Origin: Collinsella aerofaciens
GTDB lineage: Bacteria > Actinomycetota > Coriobacteriia > Coriobacteriales > Coriobacteriaceae
Direction of reading: 5' to 3'
Length of the DNA: 64,000 nt
NCBI RefSeq assembly: GCF_015670795.1
Contig: NZ_JADPCJ010000005.1
Location: 28,316 to 92,315, forward strand
Positions within the stretch are counted from its first letter, which is position 1. Each line of letters starts with the position of its first letter. This document shows positions 25,881 to 34,892 of this stretch, piece after piece. The notes beneath the pieces are model-generated. The model did not search any database. It was not told where the DNA came from and saw only the letters and a list, made by a program, of their open reading frames with translations. A program made the position numbers and the translations under genes.

Positions 25881-27482
25881 ATGGATCAAAGCAAGCCTTC
25901 GTTCTTTATCACGACGCCCATCTACTACGTCAACGCCGATCCGCACCTGGGCACGGCTTATTCCACCATCATCGCCGACGTTCAGGCTCGCTATCGCCGC
26001 TCCGCCGGCTATAACGTCAAGTTCCTGACCGGCATGGACGAGCACGGCGAGAAGGTCGCCGAGGCCGCAGCCAAGCACAACATGACGCCTCAGGAGTGGA
26101 CCGACAGCCAGGCTCCGCACTTCAAGGAGCTTTGGAACAAGCTCGAGATCTCCAACGACGACTTCATCCGCACCACCGAGCCGCGCCAGCATCATGCCGT
26201 GCAGTACCTGTGGGAGCGCATGAAGGAGTCCGGTTACCTGTATAAGGGCAGCTACGACGGCTGGTATTGCGTGCCTGATGAGACCTACTTCACCGATACG
26301 CAGGTCCAGAAGGGCGACGAGGAGTACGGCAGCGTCGGCCAGCACCTGTGCCCCGACTGCCACCGTCCGCTTGAGCGCGTGCAGGAGGAGTCCTACTTCT
26401 TTAAGCTTTCCGCCTTCCAGGACAAGCTGCTCAAGCTCTATGACGAGCACCCCGACTTTGTCGAGCCTGCGTTCCGCATGAACGAGGTTCGCAGCTTTGT
26501 CGAGGGCGGCCTTAACGACCTATCCGTGAGCCGTACGAGCTTTGACTGGGGCATTCAGGTCCCGTTTGACGAGGGCCACGTGACGTATGTGTGGTTCGAT
26601 GCGCTGCTCAACTATATGACGGCCGTCGGCTACGGTGTCGACACCGACGAGGCGCGTGCCGAGCTGGCCTATCGCTGGCCCGCGCAGTTCCACATCGTGG
26701 GTAAGGACATCATCCGCTTCCACTGCGTCATTTGGCCCGCCATGCTCATGGCCATTGGCGAGGCCCTGCCCGAGCACGTCTTTGCCCACGGCTTCCTGAC
26801 CGTGCGCAATGCCGAGACTGGCAAGGCCGAGAAGATGTCCAAGAGCCGCGGCAACGCCATCGCTCCGCAGGACGTTATCGACATGCTGGGCGTCGAGGGC
26901 TATCGCTACTACTTCATGACCGACGTCGTCCCCGGTACCGACGGCGCCATCAGCTTCGACCGCATGGAGCAGGTCTACAACGCCGACCTGGCCAACAGCT
27001 GGGGCAACCTTATCTCGCGTTCGCTCAACATGAGCGGCAAGTACTTTGACGGTTGCGCGCCCGCCAAGCCCGCATCGTTCGATGCGTTCGACAACCCGCT
27101 GGCAAAGATCGCCGATGGTCTGGTCGAGCGCTACATGGCCAAGATGGACGTGCTCGATTACGGCGGAGCCAAGGACGAGGTCATGGAGCTCATCCATGCC
27201 GCCAACCACTACATCGAGGACTCTGAGCCTTGGGCACTTGCCAAGGACGAGGCCAAGGCTGACGAGCTGGCGTTTGTGATCTACAACCTGCTCGAGGCCA
27301 TCCGCATTGCCGCCCACCTGCTGATGCCGCTCATGCCTCAGACCTCTGCCGAGGCCCTGCGCCGCCTGTCCTGCGAGGACGAGGCCGCGACCGACGACCT
27401 CAAGGGCATTTGCGCTTGGGGCCTGCTTGCCGGCGGTCAGCCTGTCGAGAAGGGCGAGCCGCTGTTCCCGCGTCTGGGCTAA
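25881..27482 (+). CDS. metG: Methionyl-tRNA synthetase
   Basis: Charges tRNA-Met in the cytoplasm. A 533-residue class I synthetase with the HIGH-type ADPHLGTAYST, the zinc-finger region (CPDCHRPL), the KMSKS motif KAEKMSKSRG and a helical anticodon-binding domain. The C-terminal EMAP-like dimer domain of longer forms is absent, as in many bacteria. GGAGG is present nine bases before the start. A hairpin GGGCATGG/CCATGCCC with a T-rich tail (27523-27556) follows. Confidence 0.96.
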   Translation: MDQSKPSFFITTPIYYVNADPHLGTAYSTIIADVQARYRRSAGYNVKFLTGMDEHGEKVAEAAAKHNMTPQEWTDSQAPHFKELWNKLEISNDDFIRTTEPRQHHAVQYLWERMKESGYLYKGSYDGWYCVPDETYFTDTQVQKGDEEYGSVGQHLCPDCHRPLERVQEESYFFKLSAFQDKLLKLYDEHPDFVEPAFRMNEVRSFVEGGLNDLSVSRTSFDWGIQVPFDEGHVTYVWFDALLNYMTAVGYGVDTDEARAELAYRWPAQFHIVGKDIIRFHCVIWPAMLMAIGEALPEHVFAHGFLTVRNAETGKAEKMSKSRGNAIAPQDVIDMLGVEGYRYYFMTDVVPGTDGAISFDRMEQVYNADLANSWGNLISRSLNMSGKYFDGCAPAKPASFDAFDNPLAKIADGLVERYMAKMDVLDYGGAKDEVMELIHAANHYIEDSEPWALAKDEAKADELAFVIYNLLEAIRIAAHLLMPLMPQTSAEALRRLSCEDEAATDDLKGICAWGLLAGGQPVEKGEPLFPRLG

Positions 27483-27522
27483 GACGCGGCGCGCCATATC
27501 GGCAATTTGCTGTTTAGATGTA

Positions 27523-27556
27523 AGGGCATGGCCGCCACGGTCCATGCCCTTTCGTT
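27523..27556 (+). terminator. Terminator after metG
   Basis: AGGGCATGGCC pairs with GGTCCATGCCC type arms and ends in TTTCGTTTC, a weaker T-tract. Confidence 0.6.
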
Positions 27557-27589
27557 TCAAGACGCCGCCATCATGCTAAGGAGGCAACT

Positions 27590-28450
27590 ATGACAACTTC
27601 GCCTTTGGCAAACCCCACGGCAACAAGGGAGCTGCTGGAGGAGTTTGGCCTTGCGACCAAGCATCGCCTGGGCCAGAACTTCCTGATCGACAACCATGTG
27701 ATCGAGCGCATTTGCGAGCTTGCCGAGCTTGCGGGCGATGAGCGCGTGCTCGAGGTTGGTCCGGGCGTTGGCACGCTCACGCTTGCGCTGTTGCAGGAGG
27801 CGGCGTGCGTCACGTCGATCGAAGCAGATCCCGAGCTCGAACCGGTGCTCGACGCCCATGCCGCCGACTATGCCAACTTCCGCTTTATCATGGGCGACGC
27901 GCTTAAGGTGGGCCCGGAGCAGATTGAGCAGGCCGCCGGCGGCGAGCCCACGGTATTTGTCGCGAACTTGCCCTATAACGTGGCGGCGACGATCATTTTG
28001 CAATTTTTCCAGACGATGCCGGCGCTCAAGCGTGCCGTCGTCATGGTGCAAAAGGAGGTTGCCGATCGCATTGCCGCAGTGCCGGGCAACAAGACCTATG
28101 GCGGCTATACGGCAAAGCTCGGCCTGTATGCGCAGGTGACGGGTCGCTTTGAGGTGCCGCCGCGTTGCTTTATGCCAGCGCCGCACGTGGACTCGGCCGT
28201 CGTGCGTATCGACCGTGTTGACGGCGTGGTGCCCGAGGGGCTCGATCGCGAGTTCGTGGCTCGTGTGATCGACGCTGCATTTGCTCAGCGGCGCAAGACC
28301 ATCCGAAATTCCATGAGCGCCAACGGTTTTGCCAAGGACGTGCTCGATGCCGCTTTTGAGGTTTGCGGTATCGCACCCACCACGCGCGCCGAGACGCTCG
28401 ATGTTGCCGACTTTGTCCGTCTGGCCCGGGAGCTAATCCATGACGCCTAA
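27590..28450 (+). CDS. rsmA: 16S rRNA dimethyladenosine methyltransferase
   Basis: Dimethylates A1518 and A1519 of 16S rRNA. GQNFLIDNHVI near residue 27, the SAM motif VLEVGPGVGTLTLALL and the catalytic NLPYNVAAT are all seen. Length is 286 residues. AAGGAGG precedes the ATG. It overlaps tatD by 11 bp. Confidence 0.96.
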   Translation: MTTSPLANPTATRELLEEFGLATKHRLGQNFLIDNHVIERICELAELAGDERVLEVGPGVGTLTLALLQEAACVTSIEADPELEPVLDAHAADYANFRFIMGDALKVGPEQIEQAAGGEPTVFVANLPYNVAATIILQFFQTMPALKRAVVMVQKEVADRIAAVPGNKTYGGYTAKLGLYAQVTGRFEVPPRCFMPAPHVDSAVVRIDRVDGVVPEGLDREFVARVIDAAFAQRRKTIRNSMSANGFAKDVLDAAFEVCGIAPTTRAETLDVADFVRLARELIHDA

Positions 28451-29357
28451 TGCCGAACGCGTGACGTTTACCAAGAAAAAGAAGACGGTTGCTTGTCCCG
28501 TGCCCTTGGCGCCGCTTGCCGACACGCATGCACATCTGCTTTCGTTTTGGGGCAAGGATGTGCCCGAGACGCTCGTGCGCGCCAAAGCCGCGGGCGTCGA
28601 CCTGTTGGTGACGATGTTCGACCCCATTGCCGACAAGCGCAGCGTGGCGGACTATAGCGACTGGCTGGCGCGCGAGATTCTTCCGATGCAGGATATCCCG
28701 CAGATCAAGTATCTTGCCGGCGTGCATCCGTATGGCGCGCCGGACTATACCGACGACGTTCATGCACAGGTCGTTGCGGCACTTGATGACCCCTTATGCG
28801 CCGGTATTGGCGAAATCGGCCTGGACTATCACATGGACTATGACGACGATATCGCGCCGGCACCCCATAACGTGCAGATTGATTGCATGGCGCGCCAGCT
28901 CGAGCTTGCCGTGCGCCGCAATGTGCCGGTGGAGCTGCACCTGCGTCACGAGGACTCGGATGGGGAGCGCACCTCGCACGTTGATGCGTACAACGTACTG
29001 CGCGAGGTGGGTGTGCCCCAGGCTGGTTGTGTGCTGCACTGTTTTGGCGAGGACCGCGCCACGATGGAGCGCTTTGTGGATTTGGGCTGCTATATCGCCT
29101 ATGGCGGTGCGGCCACCTTTAAGCGCAACGACGATGTGCGCGAGGCATTTGCGGCAACCCCACTCGATCGAATTTTGTTCGAGACGGATTGCCCGTATAT
29201 GGCTCCGGAGCCCATCCGCGGTCTTGAATGCGAGCCCGCAATGATCTCCATTACGGCAAACACGCTGGTCAACGACCGTGTCGATCGTACCGGCGAGGAT
29301 GCTGAGGTAATCGCGCGAGCAGCTTGGGAAAATGCCTGCAAACTTTTTCAAAAATAG
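28440..29357 (+). CDS. tatD: TatD-family metal-dependent hydrolase
   Basis: A TIM-barrel hydrolase (DNase-like). Motifs in order: LADTHAHLLSF (metal His pair), GEIGLDYH, PVELHLRHE, VLHCFGE and FETDCPYMAPEPIRG. At 305 residues it has a short lysine-rich N-terminal extension compared with the family (about 260). It is coupled to rsmA by overlap, a common arrangement in this pathway. The substrate is not defined. Confidence 0.9.
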   Translation: MTPNAERVTFTKKKKTVACPVPLAPLADTHAHLLSFWGKDVPETLVRAKAAGVDLLVTMFDPIADKRSVADYSDWLAREILPMQDIPQIKYLAGVHPYGAPDYTDDVHAQVVAALDDPLCAGIGEIGLDYHMDYDDDIAPAPHNVQIDCMARQLELAVRRNVPVELHLRHEDSDGERTSHVDAYNVLREVGVPQAGCVLHCFGEDRATMERFVDLGCYIAYGGAATFKRNDDVREAFAATPLDRILFETDCPYMAPEPIRGLECEPAMISITANTLVNDRVDRTGEDAEVIARAAWENACKLFQK

Positions 29358-29400
29358 TTCTTGCGTTCGCGATGGCGCTCCGTTATTCTAATTTCTGCAC

Positions 29401-29487
29401 GCGGGCGTGGCGGAATTGGCAGACGCGTACGGTTCAGGTCCGTATGGGGGCAACCCCATGAAGGTTCAAGTCCTTTCGCCCGCACCA
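29401..29487 (+). tRNA. tRNA-Leu (CAG)
   Basis: Acceptor GCGGGCG/CGCCCGC, a long variable arm (TGGGGGCAACCCCA), anticodon loop TTCAGGT giving CAG, encoded CCA. A TTGCGT/TATTCT promoter lies about 30 bp upstream. Confidence 0.95.
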
Positions 29488-29718
29488 TTAAATGAAAGAG
29501 CTCCCAGCAATGGGAGCTTTTTTGTTATGGGCCCATCACAGGGACTTGAACCTGTAAAGGAGCGAGCGTAAAGAAAACGCGGAGCGTTTTTAGCGAGCTG
29601 GCGAGGACGCCGGCAGGCGGCCGAAGCCGGTGCGGATCCGCGAAGCGGATACGCGGACGTCCTTTCGCCCGCACCATTGAATGAAAGAGCTCCCAGCAAT
29701 GGGAGCTTTTTTGTTATG
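29470..29718 (+). repeat. tRNA-linked duplicated element, copy B (tRNA-Leu)
   Basis: tRNA 3' end plus terminator (29470-29529) is repeated at 29659-29718 with one mismatch (offset 189 nt). The core (29530-29658) starts with the inverted T-arm of this tRNA (GGGACTTGAACCTG at about 29542) and then the family's palindromic stretch (AAAACGC/GCGTTTT; GCCGGC/GCCGGT; GCGGATCCGC). Terminators are GAGCTCCCAGCAATGGGAGC with TTTTTT. No protein gene lies between the tRNA and the SPFH gene. Confidence 0.88.
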
Positions 29719-29775
29719 TACGATCTCCTTGTGCGGGTATCCTAGTGCCAACGTATGCCTATCAGAGGAGAGACC

Positions 29776-30714
29776 ATGCTGTTGTCCGGTATCATCGCCG
29801 CCCTTACCAGCCTTTTGATTCCCATCATCATTTTGTTGTTACTGCTTCCCAACGCCTGCTATGTCGTTGAACAACAGCATGCCGTGATCATCGAGCGTCT
29901 GGGCAAGTTTAACCGCATCGTCAACGCGGGCTTCCACATGAAGGTGCCCGTGATCGACCGCAAGGCCGCCACGGTGAGTCTGCGCACCATGAAAAACGGT
30001 TTTGGCATCGACGTTAAGACCCAGGACAACGTGACCATCGGCCTTGAGGTCTCTGCTCAGTACCACGTGAGCTATGACATGGGCGCCGGCCCGGCAGATT
30101 CGGGTATCTACAAGAGCTACTACATGCTGCAGGAGCCCGTCGACCAGATGCGTGACTTCATCACCGACGCCCTGCGCTCTTCGATCCCCGTCTACACACT
30201 CGATGAGGTCTTTGCCAAGAAGGATGACATCGCCAAGGATGTCAACGCTACCGTTTCCGAGCAGATGGCCGCCTACGGCTTCACCCTCGTGTCGACGCTC
30301 ATCACCAAAATCGCACTGCCGACCGAGGTCGAGAACTCCATGAACGACATCAACGCCGCCCAGCGCAAGCGCGCTGCGGCACAGGAGCTCGCCGAGGCAG
30401 ACCGTATCAAGCGCGTCACCGAGGCGACCGCCGAGGCCGAGGCTATGGAAAAGGCGGGCGAGGGCATCGCCAACCAGCGCAAGGCCATCGCGCTGGGCAT
30501 CAAAGATTCACTCGAGATCATCCAGGAGACGGGCGTCGGCAACGACGAGGCCAACCAGCTGTTCATGTTTACGCAGTGGTCCGAGATGATGACGGAGTTC
30601 GCTCGCACGGGTAAAACTTCGACGGTCGTACTGCCGAGCGATTTCTCGCAGTCGGCCTCGATGTTCGAGCAGATGCTGACCGCCGGCAAAGTTCAAAACG
30701 GTTCGAAGGAGTAG
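29776..30714 (+). CDS. SPFH-domain (stomatin/prohibitin-like) membrane protein
   Basis: A 312-residue protein with an N-terminal membrane helix (LIPIIILLLLLPNACYVV), an SPFH domain (residues about 30-200, beginning EQQHAVIIERLGKFNRI) and a C-terminal coiled segment rich in Ala and Glu (ELAEADRIKRVTEATAEAEA). It likely forms ring-like scaffolds at the inner membrane and may control protein quality or membrane domains. The start at 29776 is chosen for GAGGAG at six bases. It precedes rlmH by six bp. No NfeD partner is visible. Confidence 0.88.
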   Translation: MLLSGIIAALTSLLIPIIILLLLLPNACYVVEQQHAVIIERLGKFNRIVNAGFHMKVPVIDRKAATVSLRTMKNGFGIDVKTQDNVTIGLEVSAQYHVSYDMGAGPADSGIYKSYYMLQEPVDQMRDFITDALRSSIPVYTLDEVFAKKDDIAKDVNATVSEQMAAYGFTLVSTLITKIALPTEVENSMNDINAAQRKRAAAQELAEADRIKRVTEATAEAEAMEKAGEGIANQRKAIALGIKDSLEIIQETGVGNDEANQLFMFTQWSEMMTEFARTGKTSTVVLPSDFSQSASMFEQMLTAGKVQNGSKE

Positions 30715-30720
30715 GCGCGC

Positions 30721-31191
30721 GTGAAATACACCGTCGTTTGCGTCGGTAAGCTCAAGGAGCGCTTTTGGAAGGACGCGTGCGCTGAGTACGCCAAGCGCCT
30801 AGGTGCCTATGCCAAGGTTGATATCCGCGAGGTGGCCGATATCGACCCGGCTAAGGCGGGCGGCGTGGATGCCGCGCGCGACAAGGAGGGGGCGGCGATT
30901 CTTGCTGCCTTGCCGTCTCGAGCGCATGTGATCCTGCTGGCCATTGAGGGCAAAGAGCGCTCGAGCGAGGAGTTTTCGGCGCGGCTCGATGATCTTATGC
31001 TGCGAGGCAATAGCGACATCGCCTTTGTGATTGGCGGATCGGACGGCGTGAGCGATGGCGTGCGCGCACGAGCCGACGAGATGCTCAGCTTTGGACGCAT
31101 TACCTTGCCGCATAACTTGGCGCGCGTGGTGCTGCTAGAGCAGATTTACCGTGCCTGCAAGATCAGTCGTGGCGAGCCGTATCACAAATAG
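30721..31191 (+). CDS. rlmH: 23S rRNA pseudouridine-1915 N3-methyltransferase
   Basis: SPOUT methyltransferase that modifies helix 69 of the 23S rRNA. The 156-residue protein has the typical AIEGKERSSEEFSARL, FVIGGSDGVS and the C-terminal knot LPHNLARVVLLEQIYRACKI ending RGEPYHK. It is a dimer in known relatives. GTG start at 30721. Confidence 0.97.
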   Translation: MKYTVVCVGKLKERFWKDACAEYAKRLGAYAKVDIREVADIDPAKAGGVDAARDKEGAAILAALPSRAHVILLAIEGKERSSEEFSARLDDLMLRGNSDIAFVIGGSDGVSDGVRARADEMLSFGRITLPHNLARVVLLEQIYRACKISRGEPYHK

Positions 31192-31264
31192 GTCGGCAAT
31201 ACGAAACAATGGCGTGGGACAATACCTTTCGTTTTGAGGAATGTGTCTGAAAGGACTATGCGAT

Positions 31265-32035
31265 ATGAAGATTGGATTTGTCGGTTTTGGCAATATGGCG
31301 AGCGCTATGGCCGATGGCTGGATCGCTGCCGGTGTAGCTGCGAGCGACATGTGCGCCTGCGCGGGTCGCTACGACGCACTGGTTGAGCGCTGCGAGGCGC
31401 GCGGCATGGTCGCCTGCCACGATGCCGCCGAGGTTGTCGCCGCATCCGATATCGTGGTCGCTGCGGTCAAACCGTACATGATCGAGAAGATATTCGCCCC
31501 GCTCAAGGATGCTCTTGCCAAAAAGGTCGTTCTGTCGGTTGCCTGGACCTGGGACAGTGCCAAGTGGGAGCAGGTCCTGCCGGGCGTCGCGCATATCTCG
31601 ACGGTGCCCAACACACCGGTTTCGGTGGGCGAGGGCGTCATCGCTTGCGAGAAGGCTTCCACGCTTAGTGATGAGCAGAGCACAGTGGTGCTTGATCTGC
31701 TTGGCAAGCTCGGCGCGGTGGTCGAGCTCGATACGAGCCTGCTGTTCGTGGGCGGCACGGTGGGTGGTTGCGCTCCGGCATTTGTCGCCATGGCAATCGA
31801 GGCTCTGGGCGATGCGGCGGTCAAGCACGGTATCCCGCGTGCCGATGCCTATCGCATTGTGAGCCAGATGGTGCTGGGTACGGCAAAGCTGCAGCTTGCA
31901 ACTGGCCAGCATCCTGCGGCGATGAAGGATGCCGTATGCTCGCCCGGTGGTGCCACCATCAAGGGCGTCGTTGCGCTCGAGGACGCCGGCATGCGCAGCG
32001 CCCTGGTCAAGGCAATCGACGCGACTCTCCAGTAA
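31265..32035 (+). CDS. proC: Pyrroline-5-carboxylate reductase
   Basis: Last step of proline synthesis: reduction of pyrroline-5-carboxylate with NAD(P)H. The Rossmann motif GFVGFGNMASAM at the N-terminus, AVKPYMIEK, and the C-terminal dimer domain GGCAPAFVAMAIEALGDAA, then SPGGATIKGVVALED. Length 256 residues. The start at 31265 (AAAGGA upstream) removes eight non-conserved residues. A terminator follows inside a 160-bp inverted repeat. Confidence 0.95.
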   Translation: MKIGFVGFGNMASAMADGWIAAGVAASDMCACAGRYDALVERCEARGMVACHDAAEVVAASDIVVAAVKPYMIEKIFAPLKDALAKKVVLSVAWTWDSAKWEQVLPGVAHISTVPNTPVSVGEGVIACEKASTLSDEQSTVVLDLLGKLGAVVELDTSLLFVGGTVGGCAPAFVAMAIEALGDAAVKHGIPRADAYRIVSQMVLGTAKLQLATGQHPAAMKDAVCSPGGATIKGVVALEDAGMRSALVKAIDATLQ

Positions 32036-32195
32036 AACCTGCCATTTAGGGACAGGTTTATTTTTGGCAGGTATTTTCTGCGGTTTTGTCCTTTTAGCGA
32101 AAAGCGCCCCGCAACTGGCTCAATTCCAGTTGCGGGGCGCTTGCGTTTGCCCAGATAAAACAGACCAAAATAAACCTGTCCCTTTTTGGCAGGTT
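32036..32195. repeat. Large inverted repeat with GGGACAGGTTT motif around the proC terminator
   Basis: Arms 32036-32067 and 32165-32195 are complementary over about 30 bp (few mismatches; core GGGACAGGTTTATTTT). A central GCGCCCCGCAACTGG hairpin (about 32104-32142, T-rich tail) is the proC terminator and works in both directions. GGGACAGGTTT tracts are, as I recall, a recurrent REP-like motif in several bacteria. The right arm stops two bases before the end of the small reverse-strand gene. Confidence 0.7.
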
Positions 32196-32367
32196 AGTCC
32201 CAGAAGCTGTCTTCCTCATCCTCGGACTTGGGTCCGCGGTCGACGTACATCTTATGGGTACGCTTCTCCATTACAAAGGCAAGAATCGCAAATAACAGGA
32301 TGCCGCCGGCGAAAAGGATGGCAAAACCGGTGCGGGTGCCAAACAAAAAGGAAAAAACTGCGTCCAT
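32194..32367 (-). CDS. Small single-span membrane protein
   Basis: A 57-residue protein on the reverse strand: a hydrophobic helix (GFAILFAGGILLFAILAFVM at about 13-32), a basic stretch EKRTHK, and a very acidic C-terminus (SEDEEDSFWD). AAGAAGG precedes the ATG. It is too short for length-based detection but has a clean ribosome site and a sensible membrane topology. Function unknown. It is divergent from serS. Confidence 0.75.
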   Translation of the reverse strand: MDAVFSFLFGTRTGFAILFAGGILLFAILAFVMEKRTHKMYVDRGPKSEDEEDSFWD

Positions 32368-32478
32368 TGGGTGCCTTCTTGCGTAGTTGAGTTGGGTCGT
32401 AAACGCTCATAAGTATATACTTGCCCATACATGTACAAGGTTGCAACCTAAATGGAATGTATATCGCCGGAGGATCTA

Positions 32479-33762
32479 ATGCTTGATATCAAGTTTGTTC
32501 GCGAGAACCCCGATGCCATCGATGTCGCCATGGCTAACCGCCAGACGTCTTGGGATCGCGAGAAGTTCTTTGAGCTCGACGACGAGCGCCGTGCCGTCAT
32601 CACCGAGGTCGAGGAGCTCCAGGCTACGCGCAATGCCGAGTCCAAGAAGATCGGCGCCCTGATGAAGGAGGGCAAGAAGGACGAGGCCGAGGCCGCCAAG
32701 GAGGCCGTGCGCGCCGTCAACGAGAAGATTGACGGTCTGGCCGAGCGCCGTACTGCTCTCGAGCAGGAGCAGTACGACTTCATGGCTCACCTGCCCAACA
32801 TTCCTTGCGAGGCCACGCCGTACGGCAAGGACGAGGACGAGAACATTGAGCGCCGTCGTTGGGGCACCCCGCGCGAGTTCGACTTCGACTTTAAGCCGCA
32901 TTGGGATCTGGGCACCGATCTGGACATCCTCGACTTCGAGCGCGGCAACAAGCTCTCCGGCAGCCGTTTTACCGTTCTCGGTGGCGCTGGCGCCCGCCTG
33001 GAGCGCGCCCTCATCAACTTCTTCCTCGATACGCACACCAGCCGTGGTTTTAAGGAGTGGTGGCCGCCCATCGTCGTCAAGCGTCAGACCATGTTTGGCA
33101 CGGGTCAGCTGCCCAAGTTCGAGGACGACGCCTACCACGTCTCGGGCGACAACTTCCTGATCCCCACCGCCGAGGTCGTGCTTACCAACCTGCACGCCGG
33201 CGAGGTCCTCGATGCCGACACTCTGCCGCGTCGCTACACCGCCTTCACCCCCTGCTTCCGCGAGGAGGCCGGTTCCGCCGGTCGCGACACCCGCGGCATC
33301 ATCCGTCAGCACGAGTTCGACAAGGTCGAGATGGTCAAGTTCGCTAAGCCGGAGGAGTCCGACGATGAGCTCGAGAGCATGACCGCCGAGGCCGAGTACC
33401 TGCTGCAGCAGCTGGGCCTTCCGTATCGCGTGATTAGCCTGTGCACCGGCGACTTGGGCTTCTCTGCCCGTCAGACCTACGACGTTGAGGTCTGGCTGCC
33501 GAGCTACAACGCCTACAAGGAGATTAGCTCCTGCTCCAACTGCGGTGACTTCCAGGCTCGCCGCGCCAACATCAAGTATCGCGACCCCGAGAACTTCAAG
33601 GGTTCGCGCTACCTGCACACGCTCAACGGTTCTGGCCTGCCGGCCGGCCGCACCATGGCTGCCATTCTGGAGAACTACCAGAACGCCGACGGCACCATCA
33701 CGATCCCCGAGGTTCTGCGTCCTTACATGGGCGGTCTCGAGAAGATCGAGCCGGTCGCGTAA
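32479..33762 (+). CDS. serS: Seryl-tRNA synthetase
   Basis: Charges tRNA-Ser. A class II synthetase of 427 residues with the N-terminal long coiled-coil arm ([18 protein letters not shown], residues about 25-105), motif 2 [18 protein letters not shown], and motif 3 [19 protein letters not shown]. The start at 32479 follows CGGAGGAT. A terminator (AGGGCGC/GGCGCCCT, 33786-33813) follows. Confidence 0.96.
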   Translation: MLDIKFVRENPDAIDVAMANRQTSWDREKFFELDDERRAVITEVEELQATRNAESKKIGALMKEGKKDEAEAAKEAVRAVNEKIDGLAERRTALEQEQYDFMAHLPNIPCEATPYGKDEDENIERRRWGTPREFDFDFKPHWDLGTDLDILDFERGNKLSGSRFTVLGGAGARLERALINFFLDTHTSRGFKEWWPPIVVKRQTMFGTGQLPKFEDDAYHVSGDNFLIPTAEVVLTNLHAGEVLDADTLPRRYTAFTPCFREEAGSAGRDTRGIIRQHEFDKVEMVKFAKPEESDDELESMTAEAEYLLQQLGLPYRVISLCTGDLGFSARQTYDVEVWLPSYNAYKEISSCSNCGDFQARRANIKYRDPENFKGSRYLHTLNGSGLPAGRTMAAILENYQNADGTITIPEVLRPYMGGLEKIEPVA

Positions 33763-33785
33763 CTTGGCTGCATAGGGGATATGCA

Positions 33786-33813
33786 AGGGCGCTCCTTCGG
33801 GGGCGCCCTATTT
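33786..33813 (+). terminator. Terminator of serS
   Basis: Hairpin AGGGCGC with GGCGCCCT followed by ATTTC; the T-tract is short. Confidence 0.65.
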
Positions 33814-33935
33814 CGTGCGCAGGTCCATATCATGCCGTGCGGACAGCTCAATAGAAAACACACGAACAACTGTTCTGTATACAGCTATCTACCTGTTATG
33901 CTTTTGCTAAATAAGAGCGAGAGAAAGGGGACGCG

Positions 33936-34313
33936 ATGGAGCTGTTTGATGATCGGGTGGTTTTGTTTGAGAGCGACGAGGGTGGGGAGTACCTGCTTGT
34001 AACGTGTGAGCCGTCTGGCATGGGTGGCCTGGTGGTTCGACAGACGAGTGAGGGTCCGTTGACACAATGGTGTTTTGAGGAGTCGCCGCATGTGGTCGAG
34101 ACCTTTGTGACGCACGTGGGGCTTGTGGCGCTGGAGCACTTCTATGGAGTTGGGACTTCCAACCAGGTCGCGCGCATGCTGAGCATCTCGTTTGCCGATT
34201 ATGATTGTGCCCAGCGGGTGAGATCGCTCCTGAGGGAACTTGATGCCAAGTTTGACGTGATCGAAAAGCCAATCGATCGTACGGGGAACGGCGGTATATG
34301 CGGAGCAGCATGA
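33936..34313 (+). CDS. Unknown 125-residue protein
   Basis: A soluble, slightly acidic protein with no recognised domain. Sequence features are a beta-rich N-terminal half (RVVLFESDEGGEYLLVTCEP) and a helical C-terminal half (YDCAQRVRSLLRELDAKFDV). GAGAAAGGGG precedes the ATG. It stands alone between serS and the tRNA-Arg cluster. The base composition is slightly lower in GC than its neighbours. Confidence 0.7.
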   Translation: MELFDDRVVLFESDEGGEYLLVTCEPSGMGGLVVRQTSEGPLTQWCFEESPHVVETFVTHVGLVALEHFYGVGTSNQVARMLSISFADYDCAQRVRSLLRELDAKFDVIEKPIDRTGNGGICGAA

Positions 34314-34390
34314 CAAAACTGCGTTTCACAAAAAAGTTTGAGATTGAGCTTGACTCCAATAAGCTAAAGTGGTTTTATATGTCTTGCGCT

Positions 34391-34467
34391 GCGGCGTTAC
34401 CTCAGCTGGATAGAGGGTCTGACTACGAATCAGAACGTCATAGGTTCGAATCCTATACGCCGCACCA
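34391..34467 (+). tRNA. tRNA-Arg (ACG), first copy
   Basis: Acceptor GCGGCGT/ACGCCGC, anticodon loop CTACGAA giving ACG, encoded CCA. Identical to the copy at 34816-34892. A promoter (TTGACT at 34350, TTTTAT at 34373) precedes it. Confidence 0.96.
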
Positions 34468-34700
34468 ATTGAGTTTTTAGCCTCCGGAAACGGGGGCTTT
34501 TCCTTTACGGGGGCATTGCGGAGATTCGAACCTCGTTCGAGGCGCGAGCGTCAAGAAAACGCGGAGCGTTTTTAGCGAGCGGGCGAGCGCGCCGGCAGGC
34601 GGGCGAAGCCGGTGCGGATCCGCGCGGCGGATGCGCGGAATCCTATACGCCGCACCAACTGAACTTTAAAGCCTCCGGTAACGGAGGCTTTTCTTATATC
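34448..34700 (+). repeat. tRNA-linked duplicated element, copy C (first tRNA-Arg)
   Basis: The 3' end GAATCCTATACGCCGCACCA (34448-34467) is repeated at 34638-34657 (offset 190 nt), each followed by a GCCTCCGG...GGGGGC/GGAGGC terminator. The inner part has the inverted T-arm of this tRNA (GATTCGAACC at about 34532) and the palindromic core seen in copies B and D. Confidence 0.88.
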
Positions 34701-34774
34701 GCGATGCGTCGAAGATAGCATCAAGTGGTCAAAATGAGTAAAAATCAAATTTGATAACTTTTTTCGAAAATTGC

Positions 34775-34803
34775 TTGACCTTTATTCAGTCGATGTGCAT
34801 AAT
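34775..34803 (+). promoter_or_regulatory. Promoter of the second tRNA-Arg
   Basis: TTGACC (34775-34780), 17-bp spacer, CATAAT (34798-34803), 12 bp before the tRNA. The AT-rich stretch just upstream resembles an UP element. Confidence 0.75.
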
Positions 34804-34815
34804 AATCAACAAGTC

Positions 34816-34892
34816 GCGGCGTTACCTCAGCTGGATAGAGGGTCTGACTACGAATCAGAACGTCATAGGTTCGAATCCTATACGCCGCACCA
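34816..34892 (+). tRNA. tRNA-Arg (ACG), second copy
   Basis: All 77 bases are the same as in the copy at 34391-34467. Confidence 0.96.

Noticed and set aside
32380..32478. T-box leader before serS
   Set aside because: The leader is too short and lacks the T-box sequence and a terminator/antiterminator pair.
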